NCBI GenBank assembly: GCA_946122785.1
Contig: CAMGYJ010000005.1
Location: forward strand, 87,848,547-87,912,546
Length of the DNA: 64,000 nucleotides
Direction of reading: 5' to 3'
From: Linum tenue
Lineage: Eukaryota > Streptophyta > Magnoliopsida > Malpighiales > Linaceae
The notes beneath the pieces were generated by a model. The model had not been told where the DNA came from, made no database searches, and was given only the letters and a program-made list of their open reading frames with translations. Positions 11,161-22,529 of the stretch are shown one piece after another. A program made the position numbers and the translations under genes. Every line of letters starts with the position of its first letter. The stretch's first letter is position 1.

Positions 11161-13461
11161 TATGAGAAGTATCACTCGGATGTGGCTTCCCCCTAACTAC
11201 TACCATGTCATGAGAAGGACCTATTTGTGGCTCTTTGCCAAGCCAAGGCCAAACCATCGACGATCCCTCTTGGTGGATGCGTTGGAAACCAATCGAGTTT
11301 GCACTACATGGTATGGGGCAAAGAGAAAAGTGAAGAAAGTAAGAAGAAGAGGTCTCGTGGGTGGAGCCTTAAAGCCACTCAAGTTCACGAGCCCTCAATC
11401 ATGGACTCGTCTAATTCTCGTGACTTGAGACATCACCTCACCGATGAGAACCTCAACTTCAAAGAGGTTCTTGGGTGGACCGAAACTTGAAGAGCAACCG
11501 TCCGGCTCACGACGTTAAAGAAGCGCTTGGTGGGAGGAATCCCAACCATCAACGATTCGCATTTCATTTCCATTCAATAAGAAGACCATTGGAGAGATTT
11601 TGGTGGTGTTTTTTCATCATCTTGCTCTTCCAGATCTCACCCACCCTCCGCTCGCGAACACCAACCTTCACCACTATCTAGTAACATCGTTCTACTTCCC
11701 TATTTTGCGCCATTGAGGGCAATGTCGAGCTTAAGTGTGGGGGGCGGGGTAGTCCATTATGCATGTGTGTGTGAATGTTTGGTGTGATTGAATGCTTGGA
11801 GCCTTGATGTATGGCCAAATTTGAAAAAATTTGAGGGCTCCAAGCAATGCTTGTTCAAAATGGTCGATTGGATGATGAATCTCGTGCTTATTTGGCATCG
11901 TTCTTGAATTGTTGCATATAGTCGAGTGCATCATACTAAGATGACTGAGAGTGCATTAGGATTGTGCGAAAGCTTAGTTTTCATGTGAGCTTAAATGAAT
12001 GGAGTGTCTCGACTTGGTCACTCTTCGAATACAATTGCCATGCATCGAGTTTGTGAATGTGGAATAGGCGATTGGACGACTAGGTAGCATGTGAGTTTTG
12101 AGCCGATCATTTTCTTATGGTGTGATAATTCCCTCTCACCCCAGTGTGTAGCATCACAGTTGTCATTAGTGAGGAAGATTGAGGTATAGGATTAGCCCAC
12201 GACCCAAAAGTTGACCGACCCGATCATATTACCCCTTAGTCAACCCTTGTGAGCCGTGTGTCTAAGGGTCGTTCTAGTGTTAGAAAGCTCATGCTACTTG
12301 AGCTTGATTGATTTAGATAGAGCGACCCTACTTTCTTCGTGTCTACACCGTTATCGAGTCACTCTTGTGTTTGGAAGCTCCATCCATACCATTTGAGCTC
12401 AAACGAGGTTCCACATGAGTGAGTTGTGTCTGGTTTTGCTAAGAAGTGAAGTGAGTGTGGCGGTAGTTTTTCAAAGTGAGCATTGTTCCTTAAGTTAAAA
12501 AATGTGGCATGTTTTTAGCTCTCAATAGCCCTCAAAGAAAAGAGAAAGAAAAAAAATAATCAATAAAAGGTCAAAGAAGAAAAGAGAGTGGCCACCAAAA
12601 ATATAATAAATGTTGGACAGGCTCTTAGAAGTGGTTCTTGGCATGCAAGCTATAGAAACACTTGCATCTTGTTGACCTCTACACTCTTGTGCTTGAATTG
12701 ACTAGCAAATGTAGAAAGAAAGTATGTGTGACATGGTTTGCTGATTGGTTGTAGTTTGGAATTAGGGGAAGTGCGATTTTTGGCCGATGCTAGTGGCCAT
12801 TGAGTATAGGAGGGGGTTTTAGTCGAAACCTTAGAACCTTTTGTCTTAGGTTGAAGATGTGGAACCTCATGTTATGTTTGTCACCACCCAAAAAGCTTTT
12901 CCCCCATGTCCAAGAGAATTGCCAGTCATCTAAACCCGTGTCTAAGACCTCCAGACGAGCTAGTGACGACAACTATCCCGTAAACTCTAGTGTTTAGGGG
13001 TTGCAGACGTGGTGGTGAGATGGTAGGGATGAGTGGTGACGATTGTGAACATCTTTTGCACCAAAAGGTTATGACCCCACTGGTCGAGAGTGAGCGATTC
13101 ATTCTTATTCTTGCATGTTCATATCTATCTCGGTGAGGACCTAGGTTGCCCCGTTGTTTGTTCCTTTGACTAGTGTTCTATGCATGGTCGGTTGTGATTG
13201 ATTAGTGGCCCGGTTGAGACTTGCATTTATTGTGGATAGAATGAAAACTTTTCATTTGCCCATTTTTTATGCAATTGAATGTCATTTGTGGTGGATGCCG
13301 GAATTGTTTGAGACGATTCGAGTGTCGATGCCCAAATAGTCATTTGAGATTCACAACCTTGTGCCTTTTGAAATGTCCCCTAGCTATCTTTGTAAGTTGA
13401 AATATTACCTAGTTTGAGAATGGTTTGCTTGGGGACAAGCAAACGTGTAAGTGTGGGAGAG
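11161..13461 (+). mobile_element. 3' internal region of a Tat/Athila-like element up to its 3' LTR
   Basis: Plus strand. Near 11505-11545 is ACGTTAAAGAAGCGCTTGGT-GGGAGG, the end-of-pol signature of Athila/Tat elements. 11712-11750 has GAGGGCAATGTCGAGCTTAA followed by a GTGGGGGGCGGGG purine tract (internal polypurine tract). A long non-coding 3' region follows. 13430-13461 has CTTGGGGACAAGCAAACG and then AAGTGTGGGAGAG, the polypurine tract directly before the LTR at 13462. A similar non-coding region is repeated at 22745-24587. No intact gene is present. Confidence 0.65.
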
Positions 13462-13699
13462 TGATTCGGGCCCAAATGTACACACTTTACCCCTCATTTC
13501 TTTTTCGTTTAGCTTAGTATTTAAACGTTCCTCGACATATTTCGCGCTAGGTTGTGCTTGTTTTCATACATTTCAGGTCCTAGCACGTGTGAAAGGGTCG
13601 AGGTCGAATTTTGGGATAATTGGAGGTCAAACAGTGCAAAAACCGAAGAAAAGTCCGAAGCTCGTAATAGTGAAGTGAAGGCGTCCCAAGAAACAACCG

Positions 13700-13975
13700 C
13701 AGTTCATGGCCTTACAAGGCAGTTCACAGTCTCCTAAGACTGTGAACTTCAACCACAAACCGTGAACACCAAGGCGTCCAGCGAGGTTCCTGAATTTACT
13801 GACTACAAGGCAGTCCACTGTCTTAATGACCATGAACTGTGGCCATTGACCGTGAACCCAGGAAGCAACGCGGTGCGTTTTGGACGATGCTGAGTTCACG
13901 GACGCGTTTAGGTGTTCACGGCCGTGAACTGGCCAACGCGTCCGTGAACTGGTCACTTTCGGGCAAATATGAAGA
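13700..13975 (+). promoter_or_regulatory. U3 inverted-repeat cluster of LTR-1
   Basis: Contains a hairpin at 13721-13748 with 12-bp arms (AGTTCACAGTCT / AGACTGTGAACT) and a perfect 16-bp palindrome, GTTCACGGCCGTGAAC, at 13913-13928. Further half-sites (CCGTGAAC, GTTCACGG) lie between. A TATA-like AAATATGAAG follows. Confidence 0.7.
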
Positions 13976-14170
13976 GAGCAACGGGGAGAGAGAAATGGAG
14001 GGCTGGTTTTTGGGAGAAGAAACACTTTCTTTCTCTAGGGTTTCAACCTAAAACACCAAAGGGGATTTCTAGTGGGAGAGAGAGAGTGCTAGAGTGATCT
14101 TGGAGCATCATTAGAGGCTTGGGTGGAGATTCAAGCCTAGAAGAAGAAGATCTTGAGCTCAAATTTGTAA

Positions 14171-14174
<4 letters not shown>

Positions 14175-14214
<40 letters not shown>

Positions 14215-14215
14215 G
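14175..14215. repeat. (CT)n microsatellite
   Basis: About 20 CT units inside the transcribed part of LTR-1. Confidence 0.95.
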
Positions 14216-15036
14216 AAACTCACTCTTTTCTATTGGGTGTTGTAGATCCCTAACTAATACTTTGTAATTACTTTTTAGATTGAATGATTTTTTATGGGTA
14301 TTATTCATGTTGATTGTGCATGCTTGTGCTTAGCACTCTAAGGGTTGTGCATGTTTTGTGCTTAGCATCCTTAGGTTTGTGCATGTTGGTGCTTAGCAAC
14401 CTAAGGATTGTGCAAAATTGTGCTTAGCATCCTTAGGTTTGTGCATGTTGGTGCTTTGCGATCAAATTAACCACTTTAACCTAGCTTAGAGTGGAAAATC
14501 TCCCTTCCAAGGGAGACTCAATCGAGTTGGTTTTATCTCAATGTTGAATTAATCAAATTAGTTAAGCGCGATTAAGGCGTCCGACCCTTGAGTTGAGTGA
14601 GGGAGTAAGTCAACCACCGATTGCCTAAACCGAGAGGGCCAAGTGACACGGTCTATAATGTTCACCTCGGTTTAGCAATTGAGATTGTGGTCTACGACCA
14701 TATATGCATCCCTCTGCGGTTCGCGGTTACCTTGCCCATAGCAATCGTTTCAATCCAACGAGTCACGGTAGCTAGTTAGGGGGAAGCAACTCCTGGGTGA
14801 AGCTCCCTTAGTTAGAATTTTCCTTTATTTACTTTTCCTTACTTGTTTAGTTTGTAGTTCCATTAGTTATAAACCCAAAAGTTGCTTGCTAGATAACAAC
14901 CTAAGCGATTGAAGTAGGGGTACTTGGATCGGCCCGGGTTGACAATTTAAATACTTGCTCTATATTGCACCCGACTAGAGTTTAAAAACTTGGACTTTAG
15001 TCAGGATTAATTTGTGGTGTAGTTTCATGCGAGTCA

Positions 15037-15600
15037 ATGGGAAAACCTACTTATGTTATATATGATTGTCTTAGGAGTGTATGGAATGGAATGATCAGCC
15101 ATCTAGACTCGACTATGTGCAATGCTTGATACCTTAGATCATTGATGATATAGACCATCACTATGGTTTGGAGGGGCCCTAAGTAGTGATTTGCTATTAA
15201 AACTTATTTTATTGATTGATTAGTCTAGTGGCATGAACGAAACACGCATTAGCTAGTCATAATTCCTATTCCATGAAGTGAAAACTCGAGTAGGGTGGCC
15301 TTAGTGGAAGGGATAGAAATAAATGATAGAAGATGCATCATAGCTTATGGTTATTGAGATTGAAATGCATGATCATCTAGGATTAGCTTTCTTATCAATG
15401 CTTACCTTTATTTTATTTTATTTTATTTTATATTATGTTTTACTTTATTATGCATTTTGAAAACCACTAAATATAGGGAACCTCAACCCATATATTTCTG
15501 TTTTGAGTAACTATTAGAAAGTGTTCTGGATAGCATTCTGGAATACAACCCTAGACATTTCTAAGGTTTAAAATTTTGATTGCATTTGGTTTGCATTAAT
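15037..15600 (+). mobile_element. Athila/Tat-type leader relic (second copy)
   Basis: Homologous to 2940-3200 (ATAGACCATCAC, GGAGGGGCCC, GGCATGAACGAAA, GGCCTTAGTGGAAGGGA). It directly follows LTR-1, where a 5' LTR would be followed by its leader, so LTR-1 may have served as 5' LTR of a deleted copy or been shared. No gag follows. TTTTATTTTATTTTATTTTA occurs near 15410-15430. Confidence 0.4.
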
Positions 15601-16080
15601 ATCAATACATATATGCACATCAACCACTATATCGGGACAAGAGGCACCCATGCTTCCTTTCCTACACTCCACTGATTTTTTTCGAACATGCTGGAATTCC
15701 TCCAATTCCCAACCCATGATGGCCACTAGGCAAAGAGTTTGATGTTATAGTAATTTGACCAGGAGCATCAAGGCGAGACAACTCTATCGTTTTTATGTCC
15801 TACTAATATTACCCTAATTTGATGAGAACCTCTAACTCAAACCAATAAATCAGAATTGCACAACGTCGAACTCTTTTGTGGTTTTCTCCTTCTTAAATAA
15901 CACGAAAAATAAAGATAGAATGAAAATCAATCAAACAAACCCAAATCAATCGATATATTCGAACTCGCCACAACTAGATGTAATCGTCTAGTTGATAAGA
16001 GACACTAAAACCTCTTGAACCCTCAAATGAAATATATGTAAGCATTCACAAAGGAACTCAAGTACACACTCATTAGTCCC
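15601..16080 (-). repeat. LTR (R/U5-like) relic of the minus-strand gypsy element
   Basis: Blocks such as TTGCACAACGTCGAACT, GGTTTTCTCCTTCTT, CGCCACAACTAGATGT and CATTCACAAAGGAACT are shared with the probable solo LTR at 59287-59700. In the minus direction it follows the end of pol and a GGGGGAGGGAC purine tract, the expected place for the 3' LTR. The part with the TATA box (present at 59673-59680) is missing, so this LTR is truncated. Confidence 0.5.
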
Positions 16081-17749
16081 TCCCCCTTGAAATTTTTTAT
16101 CCCTCAAATCCGAATTGTCATCTAGAAATGGTGCAAGATCAGAAAGGTTGAAGGTTGCACTTATTCCATACTCTTCTGGTAGGTCAAGCTTGTATGCATT
16201 ACTCCCAACCTTTTAAATCACTTGAAAGGGACCCTCACTTCTTGGCAACAACTTGGATCTCCTTTGATGTGTAAATCTCTCCTTCCTTGTGTGCCCACAC
16301 CCAATCTCCTGCTTTAAAGTTTAGAGGCTTTCTATTCTTATTGACGCTCTTCATAATATGCTATGTTCTCCTCTCAATGTTCATTCGTGCCTTCTCATGG
16401 AGATTCTTCATATACTCCGCCTTATTTTCTCCATCCATGTCGACTTGCTGCTTCAAAGGTAAATGCGCAAAATCCAATGGGGTAAGAGAATTGAACCCAT
16501 ACACGAGCTCAAAAGGTGAGTATTACATCGTTGAATGTGCGGCCCTATTGTAAGCGAACTCCACGTGTAGTAGGAAGTCTTCCCAAACTTTTGATCACAT
16601 CTCGAAGCATTTGGGACAGAGTATAATTCACCACTTTAGTTTTTCCATCCATTTGAGGATGACAAGTCGTCAAAAACAAGAGTTTCGTCCCAAGCTTGCT
16701 CTACAACGACTTCCAAAAGTAGCTCAAGAACATTGCATAACGATCAGACACAATGGTACGTGGCATTCCATACAATCTCCCGGCCTCTTTGAAGAACAAA
16801 TCTGCCACATTAATAGCATCATCAGTTTGTGGCATGGAATGAAGTGTGCCATCTTCGAAAATTGATCCACGCACAACAAAAATATAATCTCGACCTCTTC
16901 TAGTCCTCGGTAATCCCAATTCCCAACACAAAATTCACATAAATGTGAACCCATGGTGTCGATGGAATGAGTAGTGGTGTGTACAATCTAGATTATACGA
17001 GCACGGATCTGGCGCCCGTAATTATAAAAGTAACGCAACTTCAAGAAAGAACAAGAAAAGAGATTTTTAGGTTTTTTGTTTGTTTGGGATATGATGGAAT
17101 TGAAAGTGCAATCTCAACACAAGATGGGATAAGGCTCTAACAATATAAAATGTAGAAGCTCGGCCACAATCAAGGGGAAAACTTGATTGATACAAAGCAG
17201 AAAATTCTCAAGTCTAAAGCTCAAAGAACAAGAAAATATCAATATTCATCAAAGTCTACCAAAACTTTGTGTCTCAAGCCCTTTATATAGTCCAGGGTAA
17301 ATAAAATAACCAAAAACCCGAAAAGAAACAAAATCCTAAACCATAAAAGTAAGTTTAACCCGTCAGAGGCACTTCCACGATCACCCTTCAATTTCCACGA
17401 TCGTGGATTTGGGTGTCTTGCGCATGGAATTCCCACTGCTCAAAATCCACGGCCAAAACCTCCACCCCACGGGTGTGTATTTGGACGCCTGGGTTTAGAT
17501 TTCATCCCTTCAGCCTTCTTTGCTTCCATGAGGTGCATCATGCTTCCCGCTTCGAGTAGAGTGGTTTTGGGGCACTCTGGAGGCTCGTATCACCAGACGA
17601 TTGCACCTTCGATTTTGCTTGCTTGCACTCCACGCATTATGCAGACAAGCTTTCCGTGTCACTTTTCATATGAGGCTAGTAGAAATGTTCTTGTAAGAAA
17701 CTCAATGTATTGGCTACACCTAAGTGTGCCATCGATCCTCCTGTAGAGT
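16081..17749 (-). pseudogene. Integrase part of the gypsy polyprotein (split by a solo LTR)
   Basis: Integrase inserts element cDNA into the host genome. The zinc-finger region (17749-17598) is degenerate, with ACKQAKSKV-like sequence. The core continues at 16992-16700 with FVLGLPRTRRGRD, FSKMAHFIPCHK, FFKEAGRLYGMPRTIVSDR and FLSYFWKSL, around the catalytic Asp residues. The C-terminal part at ~16290-16090 reads SEGPFQVIKKVGSNAYKLDL and NLSDLAPFLDD, typical of gypsy polyprotein ends. A 600-bp solo LTR (16993-17592) interrupts it. Frame breaks and stops are present throughout. Confidence 0.8.
16993..17592 (-). repeat. LTR-8: 600-bp solo LTR in integrase
   Basis: Ends TTATACGAGC (left) and GCTCGTATCA (right), inverted to each other. 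Flanks are CTAGA (16988-16992) and CCAGA (17593-17597), a 5-bp TSD with one mismatch. Ignoring the insert and one TSD restores the integrase frame. It belongs to a different family from the ~1.4-1.6 kb LTRs. A minus-strand TATA box (17282-17289, TATATAAA) lies downstream of inverted repeats at ~17375-17410, including the perfect palindrome TCCACGATCGTGGA (17394-17407). Confidence 0.82.
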
Positions 17750-19127
17750 TTATCGCAATAGAAACTCTCGAAGTGAAGTAAGTGGTATGCAAAGTTTATT
17801 ACCACGAAACAAGTAGCCCTCTACTCGATAGTTCTTCACTTCTCCATGCTTATCACATAACTTGTATATTTCTTGAAAATTAGAATCCTCCTCATCGACC
17901 TCTTTGATTTGCTCAAATCCAAGGTACTTTTCATCCATAGTAGTGATCAAAGTGTATCTTCTAGATAAGCCATAAGCAACCATATTCTCTTTGCCTTGCT
18001 TGCACTTGGTAGCATAAGGAAATGATTTGATGAACTCCACCCAATGAGCATGCCTCTTGTTCAACTTATTTTGGGCCTTTCAATACTTGAGAGCTCATGA
18101 TCGCTATGGATAATGAATTCCTTTGGCCACAAGTAATGTTGCCAAGTCTCCAAAACTCGAACCATTGCATAGAGCTCTTTATCATAAGTTAGATAATTAG
18201 CCATAGCCTCTCGCTGAAATATGCAATTGGCCGCTTCTCTTGTATCAGTACAACTCCAATTCCTAATCCTGATGCATCACACTCCACTTCAAAGGTCTTG
18301 TTATGATCGGGTAGCATCAGAATGGTAATGGTGCAGCAATTGTGCTGAAGTTGGGAAACAATCCTTGATAGAAGCCAAGCAACCCATGGAAACTTCTTAC
18401 TTCACTCATGTATGTTGGGGTAGGCCATGCTTGAATCGTCTTCACCTTCTCTTAATCGAATTCAACTCCATTAGCACTAACAACAAATCCCAGAAACACC
18501 ACGTTTGAAGTGCATTACATGCACTTCTTGAAATTCGCATAGAGCTGCTCCTTTCTCAAAGTGCAAGTGCTCAAGATGCCCCTCCATGCTCTTAGAGTAT
18601 ATCAGAATGTCATCGAAGTAGACAACCAAGAACTTACATGTAAAAGCTAGCAACACACGGTTCATTAACCTCACAAATGTACTCGGAGCATTTGTCAAAT
18701 CGAAGGACATCACCATCCACTCACAGAGACCATGCTTCATTTTAAAAGTTGTCTTCCATTCATCCCCTTCCTTCATGCGAATTTGGTGATAACTTGAACT
18801 TAGATCAATCTCGAAAATACACTAGAACCATGTAACTTGCCAAACATATCATCTAATCGAGGTATAGGATGACAATACTTACTTGTTATTTGGTTGACTA
18901 CTCGACAATCAACACACATCCTCCACGTATTGTCCTTCATTGGCACGAGGATGACAGGAATTGCGCAGGGACTCATCCTCTCTCGAACATGTCATTTCTC
19001 AATAAGCTCATCAATCTACCTCTGCAACTTTTATGTCTCCGCTGGATTCGTCCTATAAGCCGCCTTATTTGGGATGGTGGCTCCGGGAACGAAATCAATT
19101 TGATGCTCTATCTCGGGGGTTGGAGAT
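17750..19127 (-). pseudogene. Reverse transcriptase-RNase H part of the gypsy polyprotein
   Basis: From 19127 downward: EIEHQIDFVPGA, NKAAYRTNPAET and IDELIEK with several stops, then RT at 18776-18477 with [20 protein letters not shown] and [12 protein letters not shown] (the YxDD polymerase motif). The RNase H C-terminal segment with KRHAHWVEFIKSFPY and GKENMVAYGLSRR lies at 18064-17980, and the start of the integrase zinc finger at 17970-17750. RT copies element RNA to DNA. Frameshifts separate the blocks. The 19128-20617 solo LTR sits just upstream in the same gene. Confidence 0.85.
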
Positions 19128-20617
19128 TGACTCGTTCTAACTACAACATCCCAATTGCCGGCCAAGTATAACCGGCGACTGGGTGTACATGGCGAAAGAA
19201 ATAAAAATTAATCATACCACGGGGATCTAGGCTTAACCTACTTCAGGTTTAGGGTTCGTTATCTAGCCAACCTAGGATGGTGATTAGAAGAATCAAACTA
19301 ACTAACCTAGCTATTTACAAGTTTTGGGAGCTCTCTTGGGTTAAATGCCCTATTTCCGACCTTTGGATCGACGTTGAGTACCATCCTAGCTCGATCTACC
19401 CACTATTCTACCGTTAGGATATGAACTCCCTCGGGACAGACCCGGAACGGTTAAGTTGTGGATGGGTAGGAGCTCTATTCAACCTACGACACCCTTATAT
19501 CTTAGGAGATCAATCCAATCGACTCCCTCGGGGATTACCCGAACGATATGGGGTGACGAGTTGTTTCCCTCCTAGTTCAAAAGCTCGATTGACTCAATTA
19601 CTCTACCGTTAGGAGATGGACTCCCTCGGGAATGACCCAAAATGGCGAATCGACAAATGTGGTAGGCTCTATTCAACCTAGGGCAACCCTATATTGTAGT
19701 ATATTGATGGAATTTACTCCCTCGGGGATTATCCAAACGATATGGGGTGAGGAGTGACCAGAAGACGCCCATTGGCTCTAAGGGGATTTTCTCCCTCCTA
19801 GGTCAAAAGCTCGATTCATGAAAATGGGAACCCAACTCTTTTTATTCATGAAAACATCCATCATTTAAGTAAAATCATCAATCAAACAAGGAATTTGTCA
19901 CATACATCAACATTAAACCCAAATCTAGACCTAGGGTTCTTAAACCAAGAGAAGAGGGTGAGCTTCTAGAGAGATAAGAGAGAAATTACAAATTGGAGCC
20001 CGAGATCTTCTTCTTCTTCTTCTTCTTCTAGGCTTGAATCCCTATCTTCAAGATCACCCCAAGCCTCCAATTAAGCTCCAAGATCACTCAAGCACTCTCT
20101 CTCTCACTAGAACTCCCCTTTGGTGTTTTGGGTTGAAACCCTGGAGAGAGAATCAAATCCCTCTCCAAAAACTAGCTATCCTTTCTCTCTCCCCGCTGTT
20201 GTCTTTATATTTGCCCGACAGGTCCCAGTTCACGGTCTTAATCCTCAGTTCACGACCGCGTTGATCAGTTCACAGTCTTAGCGACAGTCAACTGATGACT
20301 TCACGGGGGCTTTCAGTTCATGGTCTTAGAGACCGTGAACTGACTTGAAGCCAGTAACCTATAGAATCCTGTTGGAAATTGGTCACTTCACGATTTTGGC
20401 TTTCAGTTCACGGTCTTAGAGACCGTGAACTGAAGCTCCAGCCCGTGAAGAGGGCTCAACCTCTACTTTTTGGCTCGATTTAACTTCCGAATGACCCAAA
20501 ACTTGTCCCGGACCTTCCGACACATGCTAGGACCTAAAATATGTCGAGGGACGGTGATCTACTAAGCATAACGGATAAGAAATAAGGTGTGAAATGTGTA
20601 CATTTGGGCCCGAATCA
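19128..20617 (-). repeat. LTR-2: solo LTR, 1490 bp, minus orientation
   Basis: Read on the minus strand it starts TGATTCGGGCCC and ends ACGAGTCA. Flanks are GAGAT (19123-19127) and GAGGT (20618-20622), a TSD with one mismatch. The gypsy frame is continuous across the empty site. The promoter is in minus orientation, with a TATA box at 20203-20211 (AATATAAAG). A (CTT)n tract lies at ~20008-20030, and regular CTCCCTCGGG.. words repeat at 19430-19740. Confidence 0.85.
20203..20450 (-). promoter_or_regulatory. U3 inverted-repeat cluster and TATA of LTR-2
   Basis: Two long hairpins, at 20314-20342 and 20404-20432. The second has perfect 13-bp arms (CAGTTCACGGTCT / AGACCGTGAACTG) around a 3-nt loop. 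Further CAGTTCACGG half-sites lie at ~20225-20280. The TATA box follows immediately on the minus strand. Confidence 0.75.
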
Positions 20618-20831
20618 GAGGTAAACCTTTTGGAGCTTCCTCGGGAAAGATATCTTCAACCTCTTCCAATACCACTCGTGTCCTAGGTGGTATATCTTGG
20701 AACAACTCTTGGTTGACTAGCACGCCCTTGTGAAAGATGATAATCATGGTTTCTGGATCCATGATGGCTTGCTTCATATCTCCATTACGTGCTAGCATCA
20801 ATGCCTTGGGCTCCAAGTTACTCGAGCCTTC
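20618..20831 (-). pseudogene. Gypsy protease-RT linker segment
   Basis: Encodes EDIFPEEAPKGLP at its 3' edge (just before LTR-2) and SNLEPKALMLARNGDMKQAI / PPRTRVVLEEVEDIFPEE upstream. This is the linker ahead of RT in plant gypsy polyproteins. The frame is open for the whole segment and continues into 22241-22529 on the other side of LTR-3. Confidence 0.8.
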
Positions 20832-22240
20832 TGATTCGTGCCTAAATGTACACTTTTTATCCTTGTTTCTCTTTGGCATTTGTGGCACTTGAGCTCCAAA
20901 AAGGGTGGTTTTACGCTAGGTTTCTTGTGTTTCAATGTGTTACAGAGTCTAACTGGTGGAACCAACCCTGGAGTCGAAAGTTGGAAGAAAAGACACGAGG
21001 ATCGGGCAGAGAGGAAGAAGCAGCCACTGTTCATGGTCCAAGCCACGAGATCAAGGTCATCAGGAACGTGAACTGGAGACACAAACCGCGAACTGACGGT
21101 GAGCCAGTTCACGATCGTAAGACCGTGAACTGAAGCCATGGACCTCGAACTCGATAATTGAAGTGGTGTGTTTTGGCTGTGTTCATGGTCCAGGCCAGAT
21201 GTTCACGGTCGTGAACTGGGATCGTGAACTAGGTACGACCAGTCTATAAAATGAGAGCTGAAAGGAGGAAGAAGGGAGAGCCCAAAGTGAGAGAAACCAT
21301 CTTCTTCTTGAAAACCTAGAGAGAGAAAGCCACAAACCAAGAGGGAGAAGAGGCTAGGGTTTGCTCCAAGTTGCGATTTGGGAAGCTCCTCTTCAAGAGA
21401 GGATCTCTACAAGCACAAGGAAGGATTGAGGCATCACAGTGATGGTTTTTTTCTTTTTCATTTGAGTTCTTCCTTTGTCTGCATAGAGTAGTCTCCCTTT
21501 TCACTTGGGTGTTGTAGAACCCTAACTTCTACCATGTAGTTGATTGGGTGGATTGAATGATTGTGTGTGGGTGGTGTTTAATTTAAGTTTTGAGATATTT
21601 TTCATGGTGATTGTGCATTGTGTGTGCTGGGCAATCTATTATGCTATTCTAACCTAGCTTAGAGGGAAACCCCCTTATCTTAAGAGGCTCAAATTGAGCT
21701 GGGTTTTCTTGGGCATTCCATGCCTCCTATCTAGGTTAATGTAGGGAAAACCTCTTAACTCAAATTGAACACCTAGGCTAATTGTGATTAAGCCATCCAA
21801 ACCCCTATTTGAGGGATAAGGTAAGTCAACCCTCAATTGCTTGGGCCAAGAGGGCTACAATTGTAGCCTATAATTCATTCCTTGGCCTAGCGATTGAGAG
21901 TGTGGTTTCCAACCACTGTTTCTCCTCCAAATGGTTCGCAATCGCCTTGTCGCACAGTGATGCATTTGATCCCACAGTTCATGGTAGTTAGTTAGGGGGA
22001 AGCAACTCCGGAGTAAAGCTTCTCGCCAAGAGTTTCAATCCCTTAACGTTTTATGTCTTGCATTTTTAAACGTAGATTGTAGAGATTTTCACAAAGTTGA
22101 TTCCTCTATATAATGTTTCAAACAATCGAAGTATGGGCTAGCCCAAGTTGATATTTAAACATACTTGCCCTAATTGCACCCATTTAAGGTTTATACTTGG
22201 GCCTTAGGTGGGATTTAAGTGTGATATTCGGGACGAGTCA
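20832..22240 (+). repeat. LTR-3: solo LTR, 1409 bp
   Basis: Starts TGATTCGTGCC, ends ATATTCGGGACGAGTCA. Perfect 5-bp TSD CCTTC at 20827-20831 and 22241-22245. TATA box TATAAAAT at 21244-21251, with the inverted-repeat cluster at 20995-21225 just upstream. Related to LTR-5 and LTR-6; it contains CAATTGAG..TAGTTAGGG blocks shared with them. Confidence 0.92.
21000..21251 (+). promoter_or_regulatory. U3 inverted-repeat cluster and TATA of LTR-3
   Basis: Long imperfect hairpin at 21105-21132 (CAGTTCACG...CGTGAACTG arms) and a tight dyad GTTCACGGTCGTGAAC at 21201-21216. The TATA box is 27 bp further downstream. Confidence 0.75.
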
Positions 22241-22529
22241 CCTTCCTTCCTACTCCTCGTGGCTTGGGCTTCCTTATCCTTTTCTCAATTTTGTTGCATT
22301 TGAAGTTGGTCTTCGTAAACTTCTCTAGGAGATAGGGGCTTTAACACAAACTTTCGACCTTTATGCAATAGCATGTATTTGTTGGTGATGTCGTCATGTT
22401 TTGAATTGCGATCGAATTGCCACGTTCTCCCAAGTAAAACATGAGCCAGTTGCATAGGAACCACATCACATGTTACCTCATCCTTGTATTTTCCCAATTT
22501 CAAACATAAGTAGTGTTTGCTTCACCACC
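22241..22529 (-). pseudogene. Gypsy aspartic protease, C-terminal part
   Basis: Encodes EIGKYKDEVTCDVVPMQLAH, VLLGRTWQFDRNSKHD, NKYMLLHKGRK and LKPLSPREVYEDQ. These are the conserved 'DEVxCDVVPM...LLGRPWQFD...TNxY' blocks after the active site in plant gypsy proteases. The active-site half is displaced to 27469-27620 by the 22530-27468 insertion. Open frame throughout. Confidence 0.85.

Larger units (their letters stand above)
13462..15036 (+). repeat. LTR-1: complete 3' LTR, 1575 bp
   Basis: Starts TGATTCGGGCCC directly after a polypurine tract and ends CATGCGAGTCA, so the ends are TGATTCG/CGAGTCA inverted. GCTAGG (13546-13551) pairs with CCTAGC (13579-13584). 13700-13950 carries the inverted-repeat cluster, followed by a TATA-like AAATATGAAG near 13965. 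A (CT)n microsatellite occupies ~14175-14215. I found no matching 5' LTR or TSD. Confidence 0.8.
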
